Positions 53,385 through 62,023 of a DNA stretch of 64,000 bases are shown one piece after another; the stretch's first letter is position 1, and each line of letters begins with the position of its first letter. Where the stretch lies: NCBI GenBank assembly GCA_963669435.1, contig OY770025.1, positions 1,302,001 to 1,366,000 on the forward strand, read 5' to 3'. Both the position numbers and the translations under genes were made by a program. The stretch comes from CALJFL01 sp963669435 (lineage in GTDB: Bacteria; Pseudomonadota; Gammaproteobacteria; Pseudomonadales; Halieaceae). The notes beneath the pieces are model-generated. The model was not told where the DNA came from. It ran no database searches and saw nothing but the letters and a program-made list of their open reading frames with translations.

Positions 53385-54992
53385 CTAGGGCAATACCTCC
53401 AGCTCAAATCGCCAGGCCCAATGTGCCGCAACTTTCGGATAATAGTCCTGCATCGGCATATCGAGTCCAGGTTTGCCCCGCACACCACTCGTTCGGTGAA
53501 TAGCCGACACTGGCATGGCCGGCAGGGACGGGTTGTCGATGAAAAACTGTTGACCACTGCGACGGATTCCCCACAACGGGGGGGCATTCCAGGAAATCGT
53601 GAGTTGCTTAAAATTATGCGGGCAGTCACGGGCCAAAAGATTCAAGGCCAGTGCATCTGATCCCCAGGGGCGTTGTATCCACCCTTCCTCGACCAGTTCG
53701 CGCATACGCTGGGCATAAAGCATCCATGCTTGTGGCCTGCCAACGACCACCCCGGCCTGCAATGCCTCGCCGTACGCAGCCCGGACATCGACCAGTAATT
53801 GCTGCACCTGGTCGTGATAGCGCGGAAAACTACACCTGAAATAATAATCGCAGGGCACAACGTCGGCGGCAGCCCCCAACCTGCCCAGGCGTAAATCGCT
53901 CTCTGCAAACAACGTATCGAGGCTACCGGCAAACCAGATATCCGCATCGAAGTACGCGATCAGGTTATCGGGGCGATCGGCAAAATACTCCGCCACGGTG
54001 AGGTAGCGGTCCATTATGCGGGCCTTTTCCTGCAGCGGTGGAATCAACGTTACCCCCGCGCTATGCATGTGCTCGCGCTGCACCGCGTTCAAGCCCCAGT
54101 CAACGATACCCACCTGGCCAGTGAACCCTGCCACATCCTTCAGTGAACCGACGAAGGCAGCCATCCAGGGGAAGAACTTCTCGTCGCATGCGGTAATCAC
54201 CCAGGGCTCAGGGTCTTTGACCCGCTGAACTTCGGGGCGACTCCACGCAACAGCGGGGGGTGATGCAGAGGACGGACTGCAGTTACCTGTTTTGGCGTTC
54301 GCCCTCGCTGCCTTCTCCTGCTGTTGTTTATGCAACAGCGCGTGCGTCGGTGAATGCTCGATCATACGCGGCAATACATCGAGATGAGAAACAATGCCGC
54401 CATGGTGCACATAGCAATTCAAGCCGCGTTTATGGCCCCTGCTAAAAAACTCATCGCTCTCGACATCTACCACCTGTGCCATGTCCGACAACTGCTTCGC
54501 ACCGTCGCGCGAGAGAATGTAGGCAAAACCACCAAATGGCGGTTCAGTATTTCGCGAGACCTTCTCGATATCCAACCCGGGGGTAGCGACCATTCTGGTG
54601 CGTCCGGCCCAACCCAGCTGCAACAGGTGCAGATCCTCCGGTAGCGGCATCGATTCGAGATACTCTGCACTAACCGCCAACCCAATATCGTCCTCAAACA
54701 CCAACAGGAAGTCTTTGTCGGAATCCGTCAGGAATGATTTCCAAACCTGTAAGTGACTGAGAGCACAGCCGTACTCCCCGGGACTCATGTCCTTACGCGC
54801 ATGAGGTGCGATTATTCTTTGTGTAAACAGGACCGGCAAGTCGAGGGTCTCACCATCCACGGCGGCAAACATAATTGGCTTGGCGAAACCTCGCTCCACA
54901 AGTTGCGCGCGCATAATTTCACGCCTGTTGCGCCTGTCCAGGCTGATACAGTAAACCTCATATTTCGAAACGTTGTGGGAATCGTCAACCAC
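53385..54992 (-). CDS. Two-domain glycosyltransferase: GT25 plus second DxD transferase
   Basis: About 535 residues if started at GTG 54992; the frame is open to TTG 55076 inside the preceding gene, and no strong ribosome site marks either, so the start is uncertain. N-terminal domain: 'YEVYCISLDRRNRREIMRAQL', 'GEYGCALSHLQVWKSF', 'FLLVFEDDIGLA' (about 98-105) and 'GGFAYILSRDGAKQL', the GT25 (LPS LgtB/LgtE beta-galactosyltransferase) pattern. After a Ser/Ala/Pro linker (about 217-262) comes 'WVITACDEKFFPWMAAFVGSL' and 'LIAYFDADIWFAGSLDTLF' with a DAD metal motif, a GT8-like second catalytic domain. A bifunctional enzyme adding two successive sugars is the simplest reading. Confidence 0.72.
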   Translation of the reverse strand: MVDDSHNVSKYEVYCISLDRRNRREIMRAQLVERGFAKPIMFAAVDGETLDLPVLFTQRIIAPHARKDMSPGEYGCALSHLQVWKSFLTDSDKDFLLVFEDDIGLAVSAEYLESMPLPEDLHLLQLGWAGRTRMVATPGLDIEKVSRNTEPPFGGFAYILSRDGAKQLSDMAQVVDVESDEFFSRGHKRGLNCYVHHGGIVSHLDVLPRMIEHSPTHALLHKQQQEKAARANAKTGNCSPSSASPPAVAWSRPEVQRVKDPEPWVITACDEKFFPWMAAFVGSLKDVAGFTGQVGIVDWGLNAVQREHMHSAGVTLIPPLQEKARIMDRYLTVAEYFADRPDNLIAYFDADIWFAGSLDTLFAESDLRLGRLGAAADVVPCDYYFRCSFPRYHDQVQQLLVDVRAAYGEALQAGVVVGRPQAWMLYAQRMRELVEEGWIQRPWGSDALALNLLARDCPHNFKQLTISWNAPPLWGIRRSGQQFFIDNPSLPAMPVSAIHRTSGVRGKPGLDMPMQDYYPKVAAHWAWRFELEVLP

Positions 54993-55020
54993 GGGCTGGG
55001 CTATCGCAGAAGGATTCTCG

Positions 55021-55782
55021 CTAGAATTCCATCGGTAACGTGAAATGGTCCGCCAGAATCTTGTCCCGTTGTTCAATCAACACGGGGTCGTACCCGTTGA
55101 TTGATTGCGCCAATACACCCCACACGCCACGCAGCCCGTCGGGCATAGGGCACAAGTCTGCAGGTAATGGTTCCAGCATATTGGAGAAGCAAGCCCAGTA
55201 AACATCGGCCGCGGTCAGGCTATCACCCACCAGGAAGCTTGACCCCGCGGCCTGTTGTGTCTTCATACGCGCGGCCAGGTAAGTCAGGAATTCTTCGATA
55301 CTCGCGATGCTGGATTCAATGAGGTTCGCGTCGAAGCCATATTCTTCATACATGGGATTTTCGGTCGCCTTGGTGCCCGCTGCAGCCACACCTGCCTGCA
55401 ACATCAGCAGGCGGGCATTCCAGGCCATTCCGCTCTCCCCCGCAAATTCATTGATCAACCCGACCATGTAAATTCTGTCATCGCGGTCTGCCGGGAAAAG
55501 GGATGGTCCGGAGCCAAGCCGCTCGGCCAAATCCAGTATTTCCAACCAACGCACGCGCGGTGCCTCGTTTTCATACACTGCAACCGGCGCATTGCGATGG
55601 CCTGTCCAGTCCACCAGTGCTTCATTCGCATCACCTGCCAGCTGTTGTACCGGTTGGTACTCTACATTGCGCAGCGCAAATACGGCCTTCGCTGCCTCAC
55701 TCCAGGGACCGGGCACACCGCAGGTCAGGGCAAGTCGTAATCCAGGCGCTTCGCGCGCTTGTTCAACTGTCAGATATTCCAC
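55021..55782 (-). CDS. Glutathione S-transferase-like protein
   Basis: 253 residues from GTG 55782, preferred over the open frame to 55866 because AGGAG lies seven bases ahead. N-terminal thioredoxin-like part: 'APGLRLALTCGVPGPWSEAAKAVFALRNVEYQPV', then 'PVAVYENEAPRVRWLEILDLAERLG', a modified GST glutathione-contact region, and an all-helical C-domain with 'FLVGDSLTAADVYWACF'. The usual catalytic Tyr/Ser/Cys near the start is not clear. It overlaps the upstream GST gene by 20 bases. The pair sits just upstream of glycosyltransferases on the same strand; functional connection is unknown. Confidence 0.75.
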   Translation of the reverse strand: MEYLTVEQAREAPGLRLALTCGVPGPWSEAAKAVFALRNVEYQPVQQLAGDANEALVDWTGHRNAPVAVYENEAPRVRWLEILDLAERLGSGPSLFPADRDDRIYMVGLINEFAGESGMAWNARLLMLQAGVAAAGTKATENPMYEEYGFDANLIESSIASIEEFLTYLAARMKTQQAAGSSFLVGDSLTAADVYWACFSNMLEPLPADLCPMPDGLRGVWGVLAQSINGYDPVLIEQRDKILADHFTLPMEF

Positions 55783-56491
55783 TGCTATTCTCCTGTTCGT
55801 CTGCCTCAACCGTGTACAATAATTTCTTGGCCTCGGCCGAGATTTGCCCGGGCGTCGCCGCGACATCCTTGCCTATAGCGTAGGCGCGCTGCACCGCGGG
55901 CCTGTCACTCATGCATTCAAACCAGCGTTTCAGATTGGGTGTGGCATCCAGGTCCTGCTGCTGAAACTCGTGCAAACTCACCCAACCCCAGCAGGCCATA
56001 TCAGCGATGGAATACTCATCGTTGGCAATCCACGCCCTACCCTCAAGCTGCCTGTCCAAAACACCCCACAGGCGGGTAATTTCGTCGGTAAAGCGCGCCC
56101 TCGCCAGTGGCAAATCCTCGGGGCAATACGCGTTGAAGTAATTGGCCTGCCCGCCAATCGGACCCATACCAGCCATTTGCCACATCAGCCATTGCACAAC
56201 CTGCGCTTTTTCAGCCGCATCTGTCGGACAAAACTGACCCGTCTTTTCGGCGAGATACAGCAGTATGGCACCGGACTCCATCAGCGCCAGCGCTTTGCCA
56301 TTATCGCCCAGACACTCGTGATCGACGATGGCGGGCACCCTGCCGTTCGGGCTTACCGACAAAAAAGCCTCGGAAAACTGTTCGCCCTCGAGAATATTGA
56401 TCGGAATCACCCGGTAATCGAGCCCGGCCTCCTCCAGGAAGATCGACACTTTCCAGGTGTTTGGCGTGGGAAAGTAATACAGGTCAATCAT
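55763..56491 (-). CDS. Glutathione S-transferase (YfcG/Ure2p-like)
   Basis: 242 residues. It opens 'MIDLYYFPTPNTWKVSIFLEEAGLDYRVIPINIL', with 'FLSVSPNGRVPAIVDHE' and 'ALMESGAILLYLAEKTGQF', the glutathione-binding site with the E-S-G-A-I motif; the helical domain has 'WGVLDRQLEGRAWIANDEYSIADMACWGW'. The 'TPNTWKVSIFLEE' start is as in the Nu-class/YfcG disulfide-reductase GSTs. It is the first gene of a tightly packed minus-strand run (GST, GST, GT25 fusion, GT8, GT23-like). Confidence 0.9.
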   Translation of the reverse strand: MIDLYYFPTPNTWKVSIFLEEAGLDYRVIPINILEGEQFSEAFLSVSPNGRVPAIVDHECLGDNGKALALMESGAILLYLAEKTGQFCPTDAAEKAQVVQWLMWQMAGMGPIGGQANYFNAYCPEDLPLARARFTDEITRLWGVLDRQLEGRAWIANDEYSIADMACWGWVSLHEFQQQDLDATPNLKRWFECMSDRPAVQRAYAIGKDVAATPGQISAEAKKLLYTVEADEQENSSGISDS

Positions 56492-56533
56492 GACTGAAAA
56501 CCGGGTACAGAGCGACGCAGCGCTTAACCATGA

Positions 56534-58849
56534 CTACTGCGTTAACGCCTGTGCGCGTTGCTCGGATTTTTCCCACAGGCGCAAATAACCTTCGGCCGAT
56601 TTGAACAGTGGCTCCAGTTCCTCGTCACTGACGCCGTCACGTCGCACATCCTCAATCAGTTCTGCAACCAGGCCCAAATGCACCATGCCCTCTGTATTGA
56701 AATCGAGGCGGCGCTCAGCAACCCAGGGCTGCTCAAAGGTGACATCGCCGGCATAAGACTCGAACGGATAGGTCACACCTTGGTCAGTCTGTGGTCGTGC
56801 ACAGCGGCTGCGTTCACCAAACCGTGGCTCGGGTGCGCCGGCAAAACCGTTGAGGTCAAAACCAAAACCCTCCGCCGGAAAAGTGCCACTCTCACGCATT
56901 AACTGGATGCGTGCCTGGAACCCATCATCCATGGTGCCGGGCTGGTCGGGATCGCGACAGCGCTCCAGATCGGATTTCGACATGCCACCCAGCTCATACA
57001 ACAGGCCATTGTTGTTCAGGCCGTGGCTGCCGACGGCGGGATAGTCGTTCTCAGTCAGAATTTCGAAGGCGCGCTTGTAGCTCTTGCGCGAGAAATGGTC
57101 GACCTCGATGACCATGCCACGCTTCATCATTTCCATGATCAGGAATTCACCGAGGCTGGTGAGCCCGTGGTTTTGGCAGTACTCGCCCACCAGCGGATCG
57201 CCGGACAACAAAGCAAAGTTGGCAAACAGAAAACCCACGGGGTCCGCTTCAAAACCGCTGACATCCACTGGAGGTGGTGAGTCGTAGACCTCTCTGGGCT
57301 GGTTCAGGTTGGAAAACAACACACCGCCCCGGTCGAAGTTGTTGGAAGATTCCAGGAACTCTTCAGGACACAGGACGAAATTGGAGTAGTGGCCGGTGTG
57401 AGCAAAATTGCCGATATCGCTCACCCGTCGATCGCCGTCTCCCGCCGAGAAGGCATTGTCCATCTTGTGCACCGGGAATAGCACCCGCACACCCAGGTCG
57501 TGGTAGTAGTCCAATCGCTCGACAACATCGTCCTGGGTACAACTAGTCACTCCCGGCGGTGGCACCAGGTAACAATCGAACAAGTCCGAGGCCTCTATAC
57601 CAAGAACAACCGCGAGATTGCCCGCCGTTATCTCTTCGCGCGCCTCTTCCGGTGACATCACGATACGGAACCAGCCCTTGCCCGGCCCGCCCGACAGCGC
57701 ATCGATATAACGCTCCAACGCGTAGGTTTCCTCCAGGATACGATCAACTGCCACCATATCGCTGCAATCGTAACGTTTGGGTTGGGCGCCGATACCCACA
57801 ACAATCTGGCACAGGGTCTGTTGCGTGGTGGCATGCTGCACTAACAGCCGCAACCCTGATTTATAGGCCCGCTCCAACCACCGGTAATACTGTACCTGGT
57901 GAGTCGAACTGAAGGGTGCGGCCGGCCACTCGGAGAATGTGGGATAGCCGTCGGTGTCGTGGGTTTTCTCGGGTAACTCCCCCGCAAGGATGGCAGGAAT
58001 GAGGTCGACGATACCACCGCCGCCAAACCCGGAACCCATAAAGTCCTTGCGGCCATCCTCTCCGTGGGACAGCTCACAATCCGGCAGGGCATGTTCAACA
58101 CCCAGCGGGTGATAAGGCGCACCATGGAAGACACCGCCACCCCCAAAGGCCAGGTTGGTGAACAGGTGCGAGTGGGTCTCAACGAATCCGAATACGGAGC
58201 CATCTTCAAAGGTTGTGACCGAGACATCGCCACTGGCATCGACAGATAACTCTGGAAATGCCGCACAACCCTCCTGCTGAGTCAGTGACAACTCCGCCGC
58301 TTCGGCGGCTTCAACCAATGTTTGTTGATCGCCCAGATAAAGGCCCGAGCGCATATGCTGCGCTGTGAACAGGCCCCCGGGCGCGGCTTCGATGTCCCAG
58401 ATCCCTTCGGATACCCTGCGGTCTTCGATTTGTACTTCACCGTCCACCAGGCGCGTATCGCTGGCCAGGGTGAGCTGCCGCTGCAGGGTGGTCCCGTCGG
58501 ACACCAGGTAGCCGCGCTCCTGGTCATACAGCAGGTATCGCCCCAGGTCCGCGGGCTGCATGAAAAACCGCGTGGCATCGCCGGTCGACTGCGCGTCAAA
58601 CAGCACGTCGCCGGAATCGACATTCAGATTGAGAAAGCGCTGCTCGCCGTCGGGCGAGATGGCGTAGCAGCCTCCGGCCAGGGCGAACACACTGGCCTCG
58701 TCGGGCGGTGCGGGCATGGGCTCGGGCACCGGATCAGGTGTAGGGATTGATGATCGGTTGGAATCGCTGTCACCACACCCGCCGGTAAATCCAATCGATA
58801 GTGCGAGCACGCAAGTGCTCGTCAACCTAATTTTTTGAGCGCACCGCAT
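56534..58849 (-). CDS. Lipoprotein metal-dependent hydrolase with M19-dipeptidase-like barrel
   Basis: 771 residues from ATG 58849. Lipobox 'GFTGGC' (C25), then a Pro/Glu linker and an extra beta domain (about 50-205, 'CYAISPDGEQRFLNL', 'GLFTAQHMRSGLYL') before the barrel. Barrel features: 'GFVETHSHLFTNLAFGGGG' (HxH first ligands), 'LRLLVQHATTQQTL', 'LAVVLGIEASDLFDC', 'YYHDLGVRVLFPVHKMDNAFSAG', 'RGMVIEVDHFSRKSYKRAFEI' and 'PAVGSHGLNNNGLL'. The 'GI(E)...HxxDN' and 'VDxSH/VDHFS' elements resemble renal dipeptidase M19 and other amidohydrolase barrels. Substrate unknown. It starts in the purU stop (TGATG). Confidence 0.75.
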   Translation of the reverse strand: MRCAQKIRLTSTCVLALSIGFTGGCGDSDSNRSSIPTPDPVPEPMPAPPDEASVFALAGGCYAISPDGEQRFLNLNVDSGDVLFDAQSTGDATRFFMQPADLGRYLLYDQERGYLVSDGTTLQRQLTLASDTRLVDGEVQIEDRRVSEGIWDIEAAPGGLFTAQHMRSGLYLGDQQTLVEAAEAAELSLTQQEGCAAFPELSVDASGDVSVTTFEDGSVFGFVETHSHLFTNLAFGGGGVFHGAPYHPLGVEHALPDCELSHGEDGRKDFMGSGFGGGGIVDLIPAILAGELPEKTHDTDGYPTFSEWPAAPFSSTHQVQYYRWLERAYKSGLRLLVQHATTQQTLCQIVVGIGAQPKRYDCSDMVAVDRILEETYALERYIDALSGGPGKGWFRIVMSPEEAREEITAGNLAVVLGIEASDLFDCYLVPPPGVTSCTQDDVVERLDYYHDLGVRVLFPVHKMDNAFSAGDGDRRVSDIGNFAHTGHYSNFVLCPEEFLESSNNFDRGGVLFSNLNQPREVYDSPPPVDVSGFEADPVGFLFANFALLSGDPLVGEYCQNHGLTSLGEFLIMEMMKRGMVIEVDHFSRKSYKRAFEILTENDYPAVGSHGLNNNGLLYELGGMSKSDLERCRDPDQPGTMDDGFQARIQLMRESGTFPAEGFGFDLNGFAGAPEPRFGERSRCARPQTDQGVTYPFESYAGDVTFEQPWVAERRLDFNTEGMVHLGLVAELIEDVRRDGVSDEELEPLFKSAEGYLRLWEKSEQRAQALTQ

Positions 58850-59712
58850 CAAGCGGCAAATACCACCGTTTTGTTGCCATACGCCACCACCCGGTCTTCG
58901 AGGTGATAGCGCAGGCCGCGGGATAGCACCGACTGTTCCACATCCCGGCCGAGGCGGACCATGTCGTCCTTGGTGCAGGAGTGGCTGACACGAATGACGT
59001 CCTGCTCAATGATGGGACCCTCATCCAGATCCTCGGTGACGTAGTGACAAGTCGCTCCGATCAACTTCACACCACGGTCGTAGGCTTTTTGGTAGGGGTT
59101 GGCACCGATAAAGGAAGGCAGGAAGCTGTGGTGAATGTTGATTAAGCGGCCACTGAATTTCTTGCACAGGGCCGGCGGAATAATCTGCATGTAGCGCGCA
59201 AGCACAACCGTATCCGCCTGGTGATATTGGATAATGTCTTCCACCTCGGCAAAGGCCGCGGCCTTATCGTCTTTAGGTACGGGAACATGATGAAACGGGA
59301 TACCGTGCCACTCGACCATACTGCGCAAGTTTTCATGATTGGACACGACACAAGGGATTGCGCAGGCCAACTCGCCGCTTTTCCAACGATGCAACAAGTC
59401 CGCCAGGCAGTGCGATGCATGACTGGCCATAATCACCACACGCTGTGGTTGGCTGCTGTCACGTACATGCCAGCGCATGTCCAACGATTCGGCGAGACTA
59501 CCAAACTCTCCCCGAAATCTGTCGAGACCCACCCCCAATGAATCAGCGGCGATGACGTTGCGCATAAAGAACCAGCCCTGTTCGTCATCGGTGTGGTTAT
59601 TTGACTCCAGCAGGGAGCCTCCGCGCTCGGCAATAAAACCCGAGACGCTGGCAACAAGGCCGACCTGATCGCGACAGGATGTCACCAGGGTGTAGGTTTT
59701 CGCTTTATCCAT
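58849..59712 (-). CDS. purU: Formyltetrahydrofolate deformylase
   Basis: 287 residues, usual length. An N-terminal ACT domain ('YTLVTSCRDQVGLVASVSGFIAERGGSLLES') is followed by the formyltransferase-fold catalytic domain with 'IPCVVSNHENLRSMVEWHGIPFHHVPV', 'LARYMQIIPPALCKKFSGRLINIHHSFLPSFIGANPY' and 'GATCHYVTEDLDEGPIIEQDV', which hold the catalytic Asn, His and Asp. It hydrolyses 10-formyl-THF to formate and THF, balancing the one-carbon pool. Downstream the M19-like lipoprotein starts in its stop codon, an odd coupling of housekeeping and envelope genes. Confidence 0.96.
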   Translation of the reverse strand: MDKAKTYTLVTSCRDQVGLVASVSGFIAERGGSLLESNNHTDDEQGWFFMRNVIAADSLGVGLDRFRGEFGSLAESLDMRWHVRDSSQPQRVVIMASHASHCLADLLHRWKSGELACAIPCVVSNHENLRSMVEWHGIPFHHVPVPKDDKAAAFAEVEDIIQYHQADTVVLARYMQIIPPALCKKFSGRLINIHHSFLPSFIGANPYQKAYDRGVKLIGATCHYVTEDLDEGPIIEQDVIRVSHSCTKDDMVRLGRDVEQSVLSRGLRYHLEDRVVAYGNKTVVFAA

Positions 59713-59882
59713 AGCTCACTCGGTTAATTTGTAGCGCCTGGCAAGCGCCGATCAGAAGCGGAGTAAAACACGAAACACGGCGAAATTCTCCCTTCTGCTG
59801 CTGCCTCGGTTTCAACAAAGCTTGCTGGGATTGTGAAGCACAGGCTGCTATCATATCATTTCCTTGTTCAAAACAAGTAAGT

Positions 59883-62006
59883 ATGGTGATGAAGATGCGA
59901 GCAGGCACAGTACCGGCGGGCTTCTATTTCCTTATGACCCTGGTTGTAACCGCCACCCACAATGTCGCCGCCGATCCGATGGCGCAAATCCAGTCCGGCG
60001 AGGTCCTCTACAACACCCACTGCTCCGGATGCCACGCCATGAGCCTGCGTGGCTCTGCCCATGGCACAGCATTGCGTGGCGCCGCATTTATCGATCGCTG
60101 GGGCGACCGGAACTCTACCGCCTTGCTGCGATTTAACCAGGCGAACATGCCCCCCGGAGGCAGTGGCAACCTCAGTGAAGAACAGCACCTGGCGGTGGTG
60201 GCTTTCATCCTGTCCCGGGGCGACCACAGCCCTGAACAAGCACTGACCGCCGCGGCACCCATTAATATCGCCAGCGGCGAGCCGGTAGACATCGACGAGG
60301 GTGAAGCGATGGAGAGCTGGGGCACGGCGGAAACCATCAGCGCTGCGGCACTCAGCAAGTCAGGGTTCAGCAATCGCGAACTGTCCGACTTTAAACCGGT
60401 TACAGAGGCTGAGCTGGAGAAGCCGGAAGCTGGCGACTGGCTGAGCTGGCGGCGCACCCGCAACGGACACGGATACAGTCCACTGCAGCAGGTCAATCAT
60501 GACAATGTGCAACAGCTGCGCTTGACCTGGTCGCTCGCCATGCATGAAGGTAGCAACCAGGTTACCCCGCTGGTGAGGGACGGCGTCATGTTCCTGACCC
60601 ACCCTGGCAATATTGTGCAGGCCGTGGCAGCCGCCACTGGCGACGTGATCTGGGAGTACAAGTACGACTTCCCGCCCGAGGCCAAAACCCTCGGTGGGCC
60701 GGTGCGCAACATCGCCTTGTACAGGGATAAATTATTCCTTGCGACCTACGATGCGGCCATCGTGGCCATCGACGCCCGTACCGGTGAGCAACGCTGGCGC
60801 ACCGCCAAGGCAGATTATCGTCAAGCTTACACGCACACCGCCGGGCCTATCATTGGTGGCGGCGTGGTGCTCAGCGGCATCAATGGCTGCGAACTGTATA
60901 CGCGCGCAGGCTGTTTCATCACAGGTCACGATCCAGATACCGGGGAAGAACTATGGCGCACCTCCACCATTGCACTGCCCGGCACCGAAGGCGATGCATC
61001 CTGGGGTGGCCTCGCGCCGGAATTTCGCGCCGGCGGAGATAGCTGGATAGCCGGCAGCTACGACGCCGAGCTGGACCTGTTCTTTATTGGAACCTCCCAG
61101 GCCAAGCCCTGGGTAGCCGCCAGCCGCGGCATGACCCCCGGCGACGCAGCCCTGTACACCAACTCCACGTTAGCACTGAAGCCAAAAACCGGTGAGATTG
61201 TCTGGCATTTCCAACACGTGCCAGGCGAGACCATCGATATGGAAGTCGGGTTCGAGCGCGTGCTGATTGAGGTCAATGGTAAAAAGCGTCTGTATACCAT
61301 TGGCAAAGACGGCATTCTCTGGCAACTGGACCCCGCAACGGGTGCCTTCCTCGATCTGGCTGAAACTCTGCCCCAAACCATTTACGAAAAAATCGACCGC
61401 AAAAACGGCCGGGTGCAGTACCGGCAAGACATTATGGCAGCAGGCATAGGTGACTCGGTCAGCGCCTGCCCGGGCATCTACGGTGGGCACAACTGGCAGG
61501 CCTCAGCCTACAGTCCGGAAAACCAGCTGTTAATCATCCCCCTGCACCAATTGTGTTCAGACATGGTCGGCCGTCGGGTGGACCGCGAACTGGGTGGTGG
61601 CGGCTACGGCGGTGACTCCCGCACCTATGAAATGCCGGGTGCAGAGGGCAAGCTCGGTCGCCTCGCGGCCTGGGACGTTGCGACCATGACCGAGCGCTGG
61701 CACGTGACACAGCGGGCGATGTATCTCACCGGCGCGCTGACCACTGCGGGCAACCTGGTGTTTGTGGGGGATGTGAATCGGCAGTTCAGCGCCTACAACG
61801 CAGCCACTGGTGAGTTACTGTGGCAAACACGGTTGCCTGCTCCCTTGCACGGCTACCCCATAACCTACACCGTCGATGGCCGGCAATACGTTGCCGTACC
61901 CACCGGCATAGGGGTATTTCGCGCGTTAACCGCTACAATCAGCCCGGAGATTTATCAACCGGGTAACGGTCAGGCAATTTACGTCTTTGCGCTGCCCGAT
62001 ACCTGA
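59883..62006 (+). CDS. Cytochrome c-PQQ alcohol dehydrogenase-like quinoprotein
   Basis: 707 residues (ATG 59883; ATGs at 59889 and 59895 also possible, no strong ribosome site). Signal peptide to about 'HNVAADP', then cytochrome c with C47-S-G-C50-H51 and 'NQANMPPGGSGNLSEEQHLAVVAFILSRG' carrying the distal Met. The propeller begins 'DWLSWRRTRNGHGYSPLQQVNHDNVQQLRLTWSLAM' as in methanol/ethanol dehydrogenase-type quinoproteins and continues with 'AIDARTGEQRWRT', 'WHFQHVPGETIDMEVGFERV' and 'AAWDVATMTERWHV'. In QH-ADHs the haem domain is at the C-terminus; here it is N-terminal. No adjacent Cys-Cys ring is seen. It is followed, 17 bases on, by a sulfotransferase. Confidence 0.85.
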   Translation: MVMKMRAGTVPAGFYFLMTLVVTATHNVAADPMAQIQSGEVLYNTHCSGCHAMSLRGSAHGTALRGAAFIDRWGDRNSTALLRFNQANMPPGGSGNLSEEQHLAVVAFILSRGDHSPEQALTAAAPINIASGEPVDIDEGEAMESWGTAETISAAALSKSGFSNRELSDFKPVTEAELEKPEAGDWLSWRRTRNGHGYSPLQQVNHDNVQQLRLTWSLAMHEGSNQVTPLVRDGVMFLTHPGNIVQAVAAATGDVIWEYKYDFPPEAKTLGGPVRNIALYRDKLFLATYDAAIVAIDARTGEQRWRTAKADYRQAYTHTAGPIIGGGVVLSGINGCELYTRAGCFITGHDPDTGEELWRTSTIALPGTEGDASWGGLAPEFRAGGDSWIAGSYDAELDLFFIGTSQAKPWVAASRGMTPGDAALYTNSTLALKPKTGEIVWHFQHVPGETIDMEVGFERVLIEVNGKKRLYTIGKDGILWQLDPATGAFLDLAETLPQTIYEKIDRKNGRVQYRQDIMAAGIGDSVSACPGIYGGHNWQASAYSPENQLLIIPLHQLCSDMVGRRVDRELGGGGYGGDSRTYEMPGAEGKLGRLAAWDVATMTERWHVTQRAMYLTGALTTAGNLVFVGDVNRQFSAYNAATGELLWQTRLPAPLHGYPITYTVDGRQYVAVPTGIGVFRALTATISPEIYQPGNGQAIYVFALPDT

Positions 62007-62023
62007 CTGACGGGGAACGCACA

